Of a stretch of DNA of 13,339 bases, positions 1 to 11,446 are shown in pieces; the stretch's first letter is position 1; every line of letters begins with the position of its first letter. The stretch comes from an uncultured Rhodocyclaceae bacterium (GTDB lineage: Bacteria > Pseudomonadota > Gammaproteobacteria > Burkholderiales > Rhodocyclaceae). Below the pieces are notes generated by a model. That model ran no database searches, had not been told where the DNA came from, and was given only the letters and a program-made list of their open reading frames with translations. The stretch lies in contig CAIYZZ010000205.1 in the NCBI GenBank assembly GCA_903930805.1, positions 1-13,339 of the forward strand, given 5' to 3'. The position numbers and the translations under genes were made by a program.

Positions 1-1942
1 GCATGTCGCCCTGCCCCAGCAACGCTTCGGCACCCATCTGATCGAGGATGGTGCGCGAGTCGATCTTGCTGGAAACCTGGAACGAGATGCGCGTCGGAAT
101 ATTTGCCTTGATCAGGCCGGTGATGACATCGACACTCGGCCGCTGGGTAGCAAGAATCAGGTGGATACCGGAGGCTCTGGCCTTTTGAGCGAGTCGGGCA
201 ATCAATTCCTCGACTTTTTTGCCGACCACCATCATCAGGTCGGCGAGTTCATCGATCACCACGACGATGAAGGGCATGGTTTTTAGAGACGGCACGCCGG
301 GGTCGGGATCGCCTTGCAGCGCGAATGGATCGGGGATGGGCATGCCGGCCTTTTCGGCCTCGCGCACCTTGCTGTTGAAACCGGAGAGATTGCGTACGCC
401 GAGAGAACTCATCAATTTGTAGCGGCGCTCCATTTCACCCACACACCAGTGCAGCGCATTGGCGGCCTTGGTCATGTCAGTGACGACAGGTGCCAGCAGA
501 TGCGGGATGCCTTCGTAGACTGAAAGCTCCAGCATCTTCGGATCGACGAGGATGAGGCGCACATCCTTCGGCTCGGATTTATAAAGCAGCGAGAGAATCA
601 TCGCGTTGATGCCCACCGACTTGCCGGAACCGGTGGTTCCCGCCACCAGCAGGTGCGGCATCTTGGCCAGATCGGTAACCATCGGCTGGCCGGCAATATC
701 TTTGCCCAGAGCCATGGCTAGATGCGAGTGCATGTCGTGATAGACCTTGGCCCCGAGAATTTCCGAGAGGCGCACGGTCTGTCGGCGCGGGTTGGGCAAC
801 TCAAGCGCCATACACGACTTGCCGGGTACGGTTTCGACAACACGGATGCTGACGAGCGACAGCGCCCGTGCCAGATCCTTGGCGAGACCGACGATGGTGG
901 CACCCTTGATGCCGGTGGCCGGCTCAATTTCGTAGCGCGTCACCACCGGGCCGGGGTGGGCAGAGGTAACCAGCACCGTCACGCCGAAGTCGGCGAGCTT
1001 TCTTTCAATGAGGCGCGAGGTGAATTCGAGGGTTTCGCCACTCGGCAATTCCTCGTTGCTGTGATGGGCCTCGTCGAGCAAATGCAGGGGCGGCAGCGCC
1101 TCACCGGGAGCATCGAAAAACAAGGGCGTCTGGCGCTCTTTCTCGATGCGTACTTCGGCTTTCTTTGCCAGCGGAATTTCGAGGTCGACCGGCTCGATCC
1201 GCACCGGGGGGGGGGGGTTGTTTTCGAACTTTTTGCGCTCTACCGTAACCACAGCCTCGCGCCGTTCGGCGATTCCACGCCCATAGCGGCGATCCTGCCA
1301 GCCTTCCCACAGAGCAATGGCACCATACCAGGCAGATTCAAGCAGGCCGCCAACTTTTTCGGCGAACCACAGCCACGACAAACCGGTCACCAGGCTCCAT
1401 CCCGCCATGGCCATCACGAGCAGAATGAGGGTGCCACCGATGAAGCCGAGATAGGTAGCGGTCAGCCGGCCGACTTCATATCCAAGCAGACCGCCGGGTG
1501 CCAAAGGCAGTGGCTTGGTCAGGCTCCAGAAACGCATCGACTCCAGGCCGCAACTGGCCACCAACAGAATGACAAACCCCAGCAGAGCGATAAACAACGG
1601 CCGTCGATCGTCACCGAACCAATGGCTGACGCGGTGATAACCCGAGGCCACCAGCAGGAACAGAAGCACGGCCCACAACCAGGCCGACAAGCCGAACAGA
1701 TATAGCATTAAATCGGCCAGCCAGGCACCAAAGCGCCCGCCCGGATTGGCGATGGCATCGACCATGGCCGCCTGCGACCAGCCAGGATCTGCCTTGTCGT
1801 AACCCCAGAGAATCAGCGCCAAATAGAGGCCGGCAGCGGCCACGGCAAGCCAGCGCGCCTCATGCACCAGCGCGGCGATGCGCTCGGGCAGTGGCTGGGC
1901 AATACTGCCCTTCTGCGGGAGGGAAAGCGAAGCGTAGGACAT
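1..1942 (-). CDS. ftsK: DNA translocase FtsK, C-terminus cut by window edge
   Basis: FtsK is the septum-anchored, ATP-driven DNA pump that clears chromosome termini and activates XerCD at dif. The visible part is 647 codons from an ATG at 1940-1942. About four hydrophobic membrane segments lie within the first 180 residues. A proline-rich linker follows (NNPPPPV near residue 245), then the RecA-like motor. Walker A is GTTGSGKS at about 435-442. Walker B reads VVVIDELAD, with D564 and E565. After it come [12 protein letters not shown] and, at the edge, LLGQGDM. The end of the motor and the gamma (KOPS-reading) domain lie outside the window. The linker is short, giving the compact FtsK type rather than the long E. 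coli type. The frame is continuous from the start codon through Walker A, across a 12-base C tract. No good Shine-Dalgarno is seen before the ATG. The gene is divergent from trxB. Identity is certain; the exact start is less so. Confidence 0.96.
   Translation of the reverse strand, partial: MSYASLSLPQKGSIAQPLPERIAALVHEARWLAVAAAGLYLALILWGYDKADPGWSQAAMVDAIANPGGRFGAWLADLMLYLFGLSAWLWAVLLFLLVASGYHRVSHWFGDDRRPLFIALLGFVILLVASCGLESMRFWSLTKPLPLAPGGLLGYEVGRLTATYLGFIGGTLILLVMAMAGWSLVTGLSWLWFAEKVGGLLESAWYGAIALWEGWQDRRYGRGIAERREAVVTVERKKFENNPPPPVRIEPVDLEIPLAKKAEVRIEKERQTPLFFDAPGEALPPLHLLDEAHHSNEELPSGETLEFTSRLIERKLADFGVTVLVTSAHPGPVVTRYEIEPATGIKGATIVGLAKDLARALSLVSIRVVETVPGKSCMALELPNPRRQTVRLSEILGAKVYHDMHSHLAMALGKDIAGQPMVTDLAKMPHLLVAGTTGSGKSVGINAMILSLLYKSEPKDVRLILVDPKMLELSVYEGIPHLLAPVVTDMTKAANALHWCVGEMERRYKLMSSLGVRNLSGFNSKVREAEKAGMPIPDPFALQGDPDPGVPSLKTMPFIVVVIDELADLMMVVGKKVEELIARLAQKARASGIHLILATQRPSVDVITGLIKANIPTRISFQVSSKIDSRTILDQMGAEALLGQGDM
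1206..1217 (-). repeat. 12-base homopolymer (poly-C on the coding strand) inside ftsK
   Basis: Twelve consecutive G on the + strand read as CCC codons for proline in the FtsK linker. With exactly 12 bases the frame is kept on both sides: the start codon and the Walker A codons share the same phase. Gain of one C would shift translation into a frame that meets a TGA at 1101-1103, ending FtsK near residue 280, before the motor. Such tracts are prone to slippage and also to sequencing error. Confidence 0.9.
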
Positions 1943-3042
<1,100 letters not shown>

Positions 3043-3043
3043 C

Positions 3044-3628
3044 ATGCCGCCCAGGACGCTCGATGCCGCATCGCGCGCCCTGTTCAAGGCGGCGGTCGCC
3101 GATGCCGTGCCGCTGACGGTCGATCACATCCACCACGAACCACCCCCATCGCCACCAATTCCGCGCCAACGCCAGCGCGACGAGCGTGCCGCTTTGGGCG
3201 AATCGCTCGCCGACGTCGACTTGCTTGAGTTGCAACTCGAAGGCGGCGACGAAGCGGTGTTCCTCAAACCGGGCATGGCAACCAAGGTACTCAAAGATCT
3301 GCGTCGCGGCCGCTGGGTAGTGCAAAATCACCTCGACTTGCACGGCCTGCACCGCGATGAGGCGCGCCGGCAAGTCGCCACCTTCCTTGCCGAGTGCCGC
3401 GCTCACGATCACCGCTGCGTGCGCATCGTGCATGGCAAGGGCCATGGCTCGCCGGGACGCATTCCCGTATTGAAACGCCTGGTGCTTGGCTGGCTGGCGC
3501 AACGTCAGGAAGTACTCGCTTACTGTCAGGCCCGTACCATCGAGGGCGGCGCCGGCGCGGTGATCGTTCTACTGGCAACCGAGACACCGCCCCGACAACC
3601 CCAACGCACCCCCCGCGACCGCACATGA
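3044..3628 (+). CDS. Smr-domain endonuclease-like protein (SmrA/SmrB type)
   Basis: This 194-residue protein resembles the proteobacterial stand-alone Smr proteins. In E. coli, SmrB cleaves mRNA at collided ribosomes; assigning that role here is inference from family. The N-terminal ALFKAAVADAVPL segment matches the conserved lead-in of the SmrA/SmrB group. It is followed by a proline- and charge-rich linker. The C-terminal Smr domain has LDLHGLH at 97-103 (the DxH motif D98, H100) and HGKGHGS from 130. Both are key family motifs. The ATG at 3044 lies one base after the trxB stop and has no convincing Shine-Dalgarno, so translation is probably coupled to trxB. The frame stays open further upstream inside trxB, but that part does not look like Smr. 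Its stop overlaps the start of the next gene as ATGA. Whether it is SmrA or SmrB cannot be settled by eye. Confidence 0.9.
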   Translation: MPPRTLDAASRALFKAAVADAVPLTVDHIHHEPPPSPPIPRQRQRDERAALGESLADVDLLELQLEGGDEAVFLKPGMATKVLKDLRRGRWVVQNHLDLHGLHRDEARRQVATFLAECRAHDHRCVRIVHGKGHGSPGRIPVLKRLVLGWLAQRQEVLAYCQARTIEGGAGAVIVLLATETPPRQPQRTPRDRT

Positions 3629-5220
3629 CAAAACGCCCAACCTTTCTTGCTCACCCGCTCATCGGCCCGTCACTGCTGCTGCTCCTGTTGGCCCTCGTTT
3701 CGATCCTGTCACGGCCACTAACACCGATCGACGAAACGCGCTACCTTGGCGTGGCATGGGAGATGTGGCAGAAGAATGAATATCTGGTGCTATTCAAGAA
3801 TGGCGCGCCCTACAGCCATAAACCGCCACTGCTGTTCTGGCTCTACAACCTGGGCTGGGCGATCACCGGCATCAGCGAGTGGTGGCCAAGGATGGTGTCG
3901 CCGCTATTTTCCTGCGGCGCCCTGTGGATAACCCTGTCGATCAGCCGCCAACTTTGGCCCGGGGATCGGAATACTGGCCAGCAGGCCTTGTGGATCCTCT
4001 CTTCCAGCCTGCTCTGGATGCTTTTCTCCACCTCCGCCATGTTCGACGTGATGCTGACGTTTTTTGTGCTGATGGGAATACGCGGTCTGCTGGTGGCGGC
4101 AAACGCTTCCATGCTGCGTGGCTTCGCCTGGCTCGGCGTTGCCATCGGCTTCGGTGTCCTGGCCAAGGGCCCGGTCATCCTGCTGCACCTGCTGCCCGTC
4201 GCCCTGCTGGCCCCCTGGTGGAAGCCCGGTCTGCCCGGGAAAAAATGGTACGGCGGCATATTCCTGGCAATCCTTGGGGGCACAGCCATCGCACTGACCT
4301 GGGCCATCCCGGCAGCGATCCAGGGGGGTGAAGAATACCGGCGCATGATCTTCTGGGGGCAAACCGCCAACCGCATGGTGGACTCTTTTGCCCACAAACG
4401 CGCCATCTGGTGGTACCTGCCCTTGCTCCCGATACTGCTTTTCCCATGGATTACCTGGTCAGGGCTATGGCGTGGCCTGTTTGCTCAAGCACAGCAGCGA
4501 CTGGATAGCGGTTTGCGTCTGTGTCTGGCCTGGCTGGTGCCGACATTCATCTTTTTCTCGCTGCTCAGCGGCAAGCAGGTCCATTACCTCGTCCCGCTCA
4601 TTCCTGCATTCGCCCTTCTTGCCGCACGCCTGTCCAAACAAGCGCGCCCTGGCGGGGTGTGGCTGCCGGGTCTGCTGGTTGCCGCCGCAGGTATTGCAAT
4701 GCTTTATTTCTCCCAGGCGAGAGTGCTACCGGGCATGCTGAAGGTTTGGGAACCTCTACCCTGGTGGCCAGGTGCAGGCTTGCTGGCAGTGACCATTGTT
4801 TCACTCGGTCTGGGGCGCAATCCCGAGCGACAAACCCGTGCGCTGGTCGTCATGGGTGCCGCCCTGTATATCTCGATCCTGGCACTGACCGCAGGTAACT
4901 TGCGACAAAGGTTCGATGTCCACCCCATCGCCATCGAAATTCGCAAACTTCAGGACCAAGGAGTCCCAGTGGCAAATAACGGGATTTATCACGATCAGTT
5001 CCATTTCGCCGGCAGGCTCGACAAAACGATCGACGAACTCAACGAACCGACAGACATGGGTGTCTGGTTCGCCAGGCACCCGGATGGGGTGGTCATCCTC
5101 TACACATCCGGCGTTGCAGCACAGACGGCGCTGTTTGCGCAGCCGTACATAGGCGAGCATGCCTTGCTGGTCAATTTTCATCAGGCGCAAGCGCTCGGCT
5201 TAATCAAGGAAGATCAATAA
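3625..5220 (+). CDS. ArnT/PMT-family membrane glycosyltransferase
   Basis: This 531-residue polytopic inner-membrane protein belongs to the GT-C superfamily, which transfers sugars from lipid-phosphate donors on the periplasmic side. After a first membrane helix (about 13-29) comes TPIDETRY with D36-E37, the usual catalytic acid site of ArnT/PMT enzymes. HKPPLLFW follows with K66, matching the ArnT lysine that contacts donor phosphate. D141 in SAMFDVML is a further conserved acidic position. LAKGPV near 180 is a common family motif. Many more helices follow, then a soluble periplasmic-like C-terminal part (roughly 430-531). The ATG at 3625 overlaps the Smr stop (ATGA), so translation is likely coupled. 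The frame is open upstream to about 3394, but that stretch lies within the Smr gene. No arn, lipid A or undecaprenyl-sugar gene is present, so donor and acceptor are unknown. Calling it arnT itself would be unsafe. Confidence 0.88.
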   Translation: MTKRPTFLAHPLIGPSLLLLLLALVSILSRPLTPIDETRYLGVAWEMWQKNEYLVLFKNGAPYSHKPPLLFWLYNLGWAITGISEWWPRMVSPLFSCGALWITLSISRQLWPGDRNTGQQALWILSSSLLWMLFSTSAMFDVMLTFFVLMGIRGLLVAANASMLRGFAWLGVAIGFGVLAKGPVILLHLLPVALLAPWWKPGLPGKKWYGGIFLAILGGTAIALTWAIPAAIQGGEEYRRMIFWGQTANRMVDSFAHKRAIWWYLPLLPILLFPWITWSGLWRGLFAQAQQRLDSGLRLCLAWLVPTFIFFSLLSGKQVHYLVPLIPAFALLAARLSKQARPGGVWLPGLLVAAAGIAMLYFSQARVLPGMLKVWEPLPWWPGAGLLAVTIVSLGLGRNPERQTRALVVMGAALYISILALTAGNLRQRFDVHPIAIEIRKLQDQGVPVANNGIYHDQFHFAGRLDKTIDELNEPTDMGVWFARHPDGVVILYTSGVAAQTALFAQPYIGEHALLVNFHQAQALGLIKEDQ

Positions 5221-5304
5221 CGCCGTCCCGCCAGCACCGACTTTTCGTTTGGCATAGCGGCCGCTCTGCAGCCGCAGGTGATAACACTACGAGCACCATT
5301 ACCA

Positions 5305-7617
5305 TCAAGCGTCGCTTTCCGCCAATGTGGTGGTAATTGCGCGCAGGCGCTCCGCGAATGTGATTGACACGGCCGTCATCAATTTGAATGCAATATCGGG
5401 GTGTTGCGTCGTGAGACGTTCGAAGTCTGCTGCCGCAATCCAGTAGCATCGGGTCGGTTCGATAGCGACAATGCTTGCGGAGCGCGGTCGGTGATCGAGC
5501 AAGCCCATTTCGCCGAATACCGCACCCTTGCTGAGGGAGCGAACGCGCCGCTTGCGGCCGGTGCCGGGAATATCGATCAGCACGTCTACGCAACCAGCGG
5601 CCACAAAATAAGCTCCGTTGGGCGACGAGCCCTGCACGAACAGGGCTTCGCCGCGAGCGAAGTTCACCGGCCGGTAATAGCCGCGCAGAACCCGAAGCGT
5701 CGGCCTGTCCAACATGGCAACCAACGGTGAGGCCGCTACCGGCGACTCTGTAGAATTCTGCGGCGGCAAAGCATGTGCCAAATGAGACTCGCACAGGGCC
5801 ACGGCGGAATCCGTATCGCTGAAAAAGCGCGCTTCGCCTAACGCTTGCAGAGTGCCAAGCTCGGCGAGCCTGGCCCAGTTGGCGTGTGAGCGCGAGGGGG
5901 AGCTGCCCGTTGCGCCATGGTTTTTGCGATTTTTCCGCCGTTCGCGATCGACATGACTCACCACCAGCAAACCGCCCAAAGGGGCAAGCTTGGCATTGAT
6001 GCGCTCCAGCGCACGCGCTCCAGTAGCATCGATATGCTTGACACGCCGAAAATCGAGCACGATGTGCACGACCTTCTCGCTTATCAGTTCGTCGGCGCGC
6101 GATTCGAGCTCATGCGCGGTACCGAAGAATAGCGCGCCCTCTATTTCCAGGATGGCAATCTGCTGGCCATGACGTTCGACAAACAAGCGGCGGGTGATGT
6201 CGTCATACATACCGGGGATCAAGTTTGTTGCGCGGTAAGCGCGCCTTACCGGGCTATGCGCCATCTGCACGACAAATGAGAGCAGGGAAATAGCAAGGCC
6301 GGCACCTACGGCGGTTGCCAAATCCGCAATCAGGGTAATACCAACCACAATAGCCACTAAAAACAGATCCCCCAATCCGATCAAACTGCGCTCCCTGCGG
6401 GCAAGCAGGAGTCGGATTCGTGCCAGTGTCCACTTGTCGAACAGATCCAGGCCCAGTGCGATCAGCAGCCCCGCCATGACTGCCTGCGATAGAACAGAAA
6501 TCAAGGGTGTCAGCGCCAACACGATTGCCAGCGTAATCAGTGCAATCACGATTGGGGTCAGCGCGCTCACCATGCCCGCCCTGATCGCCGCCTGACTGCG
6601 TACCAGACTGCCGGAACTGGGAGACATACTGAACATGCCCGCCAGCGTATTGCCAAGTCCTTCTGCCATCAATTGCCGGTCGCCATTCGAGCGGCGAGAC
6701 ATCAGGTTGTCGATCGCAACGCTCGCCAGCAGCGTATCCAGCGTGGCGAGGATGGCCATCGACAGCGCTGAAATGATGATCGGCCGCACCAGTGTCAGAC
6801 TTTGGGATGCGCCGAGTACGGCACCCACATCTGCACCGATGAAGTCCAAAGTCAAGTCGCCCGGAGGCGGCAGGGTTCCGCCCAGCGCGGCTCCCCAGCC
6901 AAAGGCTGCCAGCACATGGAAAATCGCCGTGCCACCTAGCACCGCCAGCAGCAAGGCGGGCAGTCGTGTCGTTATTCTGGGCAGTAGTTTCACTGCTGTG
7001 GCAGAGCCAAGCGCCAGGATCAGTGCCGCCGGCTTGATTTCATCAAGGTGGCTGAGCAGCGCCAGCACCGAGTGCTGTGGCGTTACGCCTGTAGCTGACC
7101 ACACCTGGCTAAGAATGATCAGTACCGCAGTGCCGTTGATGAATCCAGCGACCACAGGAAGCGGCACATAATTCGCCAACCGACCCAGACGGAATGCGGC
7201 GAACAGCATCTGCAGCAGCCCACAACCGACCACCGACAAGCACGCCAGGGACAAGGCGACAGGTGCAGGATCGGAAAGCTGTGCCAATTCCGGCGCATGC
7301 ATCAGATAGCCGATCAGTGCTGAAAACACCAGCACTGAGGAGGCGCGCGGACCAGCCACGGAAAACGGGTTGCCGCCAAAAACGACCGCAGCCAGCCCAC
7401 ACACGACTGAACTGTATAGCGCCACCAACGGCCCGATCGTGGCGAAGGGCCCACCCAGGGCCGCACCGATGATCAACCCATAGGCGAAACCTTGTGTGAT
7501 GGAAACCAGAGAGCCAAGCAGCGCCGCTTTCAGATCCGCCCGCGGATTCGCGTTCATGGACGGCCGCACGAGATTTGGCGCTGCCCAGTTCAATAACCGT
7601 GAAAAGTTGGCGTGCAT
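5305..7617 (-). CDS. SulP (SLC26-like) anion transporter with STAS and cyclic-nucleotide-binding domains
   Basis: This 770-residue inner-membrane transporter has three parts. Residues about 25-430 form the multi-helix SulP/SLC26 core (ITQGFAYGLI, GNPFSVAGPRAS), whose family moves sulfate, bicarbonate, chloride or other anions. A cytoplasmic STAS domain spans about 483-620, with VLDFRRVKHIDATGARAL matching the STAS loop. A basic, low-complexity insert lies at about 557-581. The C-terminus (about 640-760) is a cNMP-binding fold. Its phosphate-binding cassette FGEMGLLDHRPRSA keeps G702, E703, R712 and S713, the residues CRP-type domains use to hold the cyclic phosphate. The gene starts 47 bases after the cyclase stop, on the same strand. 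The ATG at 7617 lacks a clear Shine-Dalgarno; an in-frame ATG at 7557 is an alternative. The transported ion cannot be read from sequence. Confidence 0.92.
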   Translation of the reverse strand: MHANFSRLLNWAAPNLVRPSMNANPRADLKAALLGSLVSITQGFAYGLIIGAALGGPFATIGPLVALYSSVVCGLAAVVFGGNPFSVAGPRASSVLVFSALIGYLMHAPELAQLSDPAPVALSLACLSVVGCGLLQMLFAAFRLGRLANYVPLPVVAGFINGTAVLIILSQVWSATGVTPQHSVLALLSHLDEIKPAALILALGSATAVKLLPRITTRLPALLLAVLGGTAIFHVLAAFGWGAALGGTLPPPGDLTLDFIGADVGAVLGASQSLTLVRPIIISALSMAILATLDTLLASVAIDNLMSRRSNGDRQLMAEGLGNTLAGMFSMSPSSGSLVRSQAAIRAGMVSALTPIVIALITLAIVLALTPLISVLSQAVMAGLLIALGLDLFDKWTLARIRLLLARRERSLIGLGDLFLVAIVVGITLIADLATAVGAGLAISLLSFVVQMAHSPVRRAYRATNLIPGMYDDITRRLFVERHGQQIAILEIEGALFFGTAHELESRADELISEKVVHIVLDFRRVKHIDATGARALERINAKLAPLGGLLVVSHVDRERRKNRKNHGATGSSPSRSHANWARLAELGTLQALGEARFFSDTDSAVALCESHLAHALPPQNSTESPVAASPLVAMLDRPTLRVLRGYYRPVNFARGEALFVQGSSPNGAYFVAAGCVDVLIDIPGTGRKRRVRSLSKGAVFGEMGLLDHRPRSASIVAIEPTRCYWIAAADFERLTTQHPDIAFKLMTAVSITFAERLRAITTTLAESDA

Positions 7618-7664
7618 CGGATCGATTGAGAAATGAAGACCCCTGGAGTCCTGCCCGCCTCCTT

Positions 7665-8849
<1,185 letters not shown>

Positions 8850-9041
8850 GCCGGCGAAAACTCCGATGTGCGCCAGCCACCAGCTCCTTACTTTCCCCAG
8901 TCGGGTATTTTCCTACAAATTCCCGCTGGATAATCAAACAACAAGAGCATTCGCCCGGAAGCGACGAGCAGCAGCGATTCGGTTGTGCATCTTCTTGCTG
9001 ACAGGAGCAAAATACCGTAACGGGGAAACAAGGAGCAGGAA
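8850..9041. promoter_or_regulatory. Divergent intergenic region between cyclase and small gene
   Basis: These 192 bases separate the minus-strand cyclase start from the plus-strand small gene, so promoters for both should lie here. I find no -10/-35 pair close to consensus on either strand, no CRP-like box, and no strong hairpin. The only clear signal is the ribosome binding site at 9030-9035. Confidence 0.3.
9030..9035 (+). promoter_or_regulatory. Strong ribosome binding site before the small gene
   Basis: AAGGAG lies six bases upstream of the ATG at 9042, close to ideal in sequence and spacing. It is the main reason for treating the short frame that follows as a gene. Confidence 0.5.
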
Positions 9042-9236
9042 ATGCCCAATGCAGTGATAGAAGACTGGGATCAGTTCAGAGCTTTTCTTGCCGCTCAGCC
9101 GTTGTGCAAATGGTCAGCGCAAAAACAACGAGAGATTGCCGCGGGAACGCATCGCGACCGCGGACGGTCCTCTATCCATCCGCCGCCAAAGAACGACAAC
9201 GCTGACCTTGCTGCCGCCCTGTCTTCAATGGCGTGA
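9042..9236 (+). CDS. Small hypothetical protein, 64 residues
   Basis: I do not recognise this protein. It runs from ATG 9042 to TGA 9234-9236 and is 64 residues long. The first half (IEDWDQFRAFLAAQPLCKW) looks like an amphipathic helical segment with tryptophans. The middle is basic (HRDRGRS), with a short HPPPKN stretch, and the end is alanine-rich. There is no signal peptide, membrane segment or CxxC motif. Support comes from AAGGAG six bases before the ATG and from its place in a gap that no other gene fills. It is convergent with leuD, ending 24 bases before the leuD stop. It could be a small cytoplasmic protein, a remnant of a larger gene, or a chance frame with a fortuitous ribosome binding site. 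Confidence 0.42.
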   Translation: MPNAVIEDWDQFRAFLAAQPLCKWSAQKQREIAAGTHRDRGRSSIHPPPKNDNADLAAALSSMA

Positions 9237-9260
9237 TGGTCGGCTAAATCTCGTACAGAC

Positions 9261-9899
9261 TCAGGCGAACAGCCAGGGCTGCGCCGCCTTGTGCTTCGCT
9301 TCGAAAGTCCTGATCGCCTCGGCATGCTGCAGCGTCAAGCCGATTTCATCCAGACCGTTCATCAGGCAATGCTTGCGATGCGGCGTGATATCGAAGCCGA
9401 AGGATTCGCCTGCGGGCGTCGTCACTTTCTGGCTGGCCAAATCGACGCTCAGACGATACCCCTCTTGGGCTGCGCATTCGGCGAACAATTTATCGACCAC
9501 GAAGGCGGGCAGCATGATCGGCAGGATGCCGTTCTTGTAGCTGTTGCCGAAGAAGATGTCCGCGAAGGAGGGCGCGATCATGACTTGGAAACCATAATCC
9601 TCGATGGCCCAGGGCGCGTGCTCGCGGCTGGAGCCGCAGCCAAAGTTGTCGCGGGCCAGCAGAATTTTCGCACCCTGATAGCGCGACTGGTTGAGGACGA
9701 AATCTTTACGCAGTGGCCGGTGAGTGCAATCCATGCCCGGCTCGCCCTGGTCGGTGTAACGCCATTCGTCAAACAGGTAGGGGCCGAAGCCCGAGCGCTT
9801 GATCGACTTGAGAAACTGCTTGGGAATGATCGCGTCGGTATCGACGTTGGCGCGGTCTATCGGGCAGACCAGGCCGTTGAGTTGCGTGAATGCTTTCAT
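9261..9899 (-). CDS. leuD: 3-isopropylmalate/citramalate dehydratase small subunit
   Basis: LeuD is the small subunit of cytoplasmic isopropylmalate isomerase. It pairs with LeuC to interconvert 2- and 3-isopropylmalate and, in the citramalate route, to convert citramalate to 3-methylmalate. The product is 212 residues, normal for betaproteobacteria. It begins [20 protein letters not shown] and carries [12 protein letters not shown]. The conserved swivel-domain motif is [12 protein letters not shown], and SYKNGILP follows later. The ATG at 9899 is chosen because it matches the family N-terminus; the frame stays open upstream within leuC. It starts 10 bases after the leuC stop, so the two are surely co-transcribed. 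The Shine-Dalgarno is weak, which suggests coupling to leuC translation. Confidence 0.97.
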   Translation of the reverse strand: MKAFTQLNGLVCPIDRANVDTDAIIPKQFLKSIKRSGFGPYLFDEWRYTDQGEPGMDCTHRPLRKDFVLNQSRYQGAKILLARDNFGCGSSREHAPWAIEDYGFQVMIAPSFADIFFGNSYKNGILPIMLPAFVVDKLFAECAAQEGYRLSVDLASQKVTTPAGESFGFDITPHRKHCLMNGLDEIGLTLQHAEAIRTFEAKHKAAQPWLFA

Positions 9900-9909
9900 C
9901 TTGTTTCGC

Positions 9910-11319
9910 TCAGAAAGGGTTGCGGATATCGACAAAGTGGCCAGCGATGGCAGCAGCAGCAGCCATTTCCGGACTGACCAGATGGGTGCGACCACCCGCG
10001 CCCTGGCGGCCTTCGAAATTGCGGTTCGAAGTGGAGGCACAACGCTCACCCGGTTCCAGACGGTCGGCATTCATGGCCAAGCACATGGAACAGCCCGGCT
10101 CACGCCACTCAAAACCGGCTGCGATGAAAACCTTGTCCAGACCCTCCGCTTCCGCTTGGCGCTTGACGATGCCGGAGCCCGGCACCACCAGCACCTGCTG
10201 CACGCTCGCAGCTTTTTGCTTGCCCTTGGCCACTGCGGCAGCGGCACGCAGATCTTCGATGCGCGAGTTGGTGCAGCTGCCGATGAATACCTTGTCCAGC
10301 CTGATCTCGCTGATTGGCGTATCCGCTGTCAGCCCCATGTATTTCAGCGCGCGCTCGATGCCGGAGCGTTTCTGCGGGTCGGGCTCATTGGCCGGATTCG
10401 GCACGCGCGCACCGATGGCCAGCACCTGCTCGGGGGAAGTACCCCAGGTCACCTGCGGTTCGATCTTTGCCGCATCGAATTCAATCACGGCATCGAAAAC
10501 TGCGTCCGCGTCCGATTTCAGCGTCTCCCAGTAAGTAACCGCCTTGTCCCAATCCGCCCCTTTTGGCGCGTATTGGCGACCTTTCAGGTATTCGACGGTC
10601 TTCGCGTCGGGCGCCACCAGGCCGGCGCGGGCGCCGCCTTCGATGGCCATGTTACAGAGAGTCATGCGGCCCTCCATCGACAGGCCGCGAATCGCAGAGC
10701 CAGCGAACTCAATGGCGTAGCCGGTACCTCCGGCCGTACCAATCTGGCCAATGATGGCCAGCGCCACATCCTTTGCCGTCACGCCAGCGCCGAGTTTTCC
10801 TTCGACGCTGATCAACATGCGATTGGATCGCTTGGCCACCAGCGTCTGGGTCGCCAGCACATGCTCAACTTCGGAGGTACCGATACCGTGCGCCAAAGCG
10901 CCAAAAGCACCATGCGTGGAGGTGTGGCTGTCGCCACATACCACAGTCATTCCCGGCAGGGTGGTGCCCTGCTCCGGGCCGATAACGTGGATGATGCCCT
11001 GGTTGGCATGCTTGAACGGAAAATAGACCAAGGCGCCGAATTCCTTGATGTTGGCATCCAGCGTTTCCACTTGCAGACGTGAGATCGACTCCTTGATGCC
11101 CTCGTCCCAGTGATCGGTGGGCGTATTGTGATCCGGATTGGCGACGATGGACGTGTTGCGCCACGGCGTGCGCCCAGCCAGGCGCATGCCCTCGAAGGCC
11201 TGCGGACTGGTCACCTCGTGCATGAGATGACGGTCAATGTAGATCAGGCAGGTGCCGTCAGCTTCCTCGCGGACTACATGCGATTCCCAAAGTTTGTCGT
11301 AAAGCGTCTTGCCAGTCAT
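9910..11319 (-). CDS. leuC: 3-isopropylmalate/citramalate dehydratase large subunit
   Basis: LeuC is the aconitase-family subunit carrying the [4Fe-4S] cluster that performs the hydro-lyase step. The product is 469 residues, against about 466 in E. coli. It begins [16 protein letters not shown] and contains [34 protein letters not shown] and [14 protein letters not shown]. The three cluster cysteines are present: C349 (FIGSCTNSR), C410 and C413 (GCSMCLAMN). [13 protein letters not shown] closes the substrate site. ATG 11319 is preferred over an in-frame TTG five codons upstream because family members start at the equivalent of MTGKTLY. GAG about eight bases upstream could serve as a weak ribosome site. 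leuD follows after 10 bases. A 127-base gap separates leuC from the upstream cytochrome gene, so it may have its own promoter. Confidence 0.98.
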   Translation of the reverse strand: MTGKTLYDKLWESHVVREEADGTCLIYIDRHLMHEVTSPQAFEGMRLAGRTPWRNTSIVANPDHNTPTDHWDEGIKESISRLQVETLDANIKEFGALVYFPFKHANQGIIHVIGPEQGTTLPGMTVVCGDSHTSTHGAFGALAHGIGTSEVEHVLATQTLVAKRSNRMLISVEGKLGAGVTAKDVALAIIGQIGTAGGTGYAIEFAGSAIRGLSMEGRMTLCNMAIEGGARAGLVAPDAKTVEYLKGRQYAPKGADWDKAVTYWETLKSDADAVFDAVIEFDAAKIEPQVTWGTSPEQVLAIGARVPNPANEPDPQKRSGIERALKYMGLTADTPISEIRLDKVFIGSCTNSRIEDLRAAAAVAKGKQKAASVQQVLVVPGSGIVKRQAEAEGLDKVFIAAGFEWREPGCSMCLAMNADRLEPGERCASTSNRNFEGRQGAGGRTHLVSPEMAAAAAIAGHFVDIRNPF

Positions 11320-11446
11320 TGCAGTTCTCGTCAATGGAAAAACGTCAAGAATACATCAGGTGGGAGGCGACGCTCTCAGGAAGAATGAATTGGAAAAGTC
11401 GGCGCTGGTGGGACGGAATGCCCCGCATGGCAAACTGGGCCCGACC
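11320..11446 (-). other. Intergenic gap between cytochrome gene and leuC
   Basis: These 127 bases hold no gene. On the minus strand the cytochrome stop is followed by a GC-rich stretch without a clear stem plus T-run terminator. A weak TATTCT lies near 11350, with no matching -35. I cannot decide whether leuCD is read from cimA or from its own promoter here. Confidence 0.3.

Noticed and set aside
722..1705. Long plus-strand open frame of 327 codons opposite ftsK
   Set aside because: It is antisense to a certain gene, and its composition (Gln, His, Arg-rich) is typical of a reverse-strand shadow in GC-rich DNA.
1101..1942. Suspected frameshift in ftsK at the homopolymer
   Set aside because: The start codon at 1942, the codons either side of the tract, Walker A and the edge codons all share one phase, so the gene is intact as given.
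3394..3624. N-terminal extension of the glycosyltransferase
   Set aside because: This stretch encodes the Smr domain in another frame. The family N-terminus with its first membrane helix begins at the ATG at 3625.
5221..5304. Possible terminator between the convergent glycosyltransferase and SulP genes
   Set aside because: GCGGC (5257-5261) can pair with GCCGC (5271-5275), but the stem is short, the loop is large and there is no T-run on either strand.
8850..9041. CRP-like box upstream of the cyclase
   Set aside because: No TGTGA-N6-TCACA-like pair was found on either strand.
9799..11082. Plus-strand open frame of 427 codons opposite leuC and leuD
   Set aside because: It is antisense to leuCD and resembles no family.
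11320..11334. Upstream TTG start for leuC
   Set aside because: It adds only MTRTA before the conserved [13 protein letters not shown] beginning, and the ATG is the family start.
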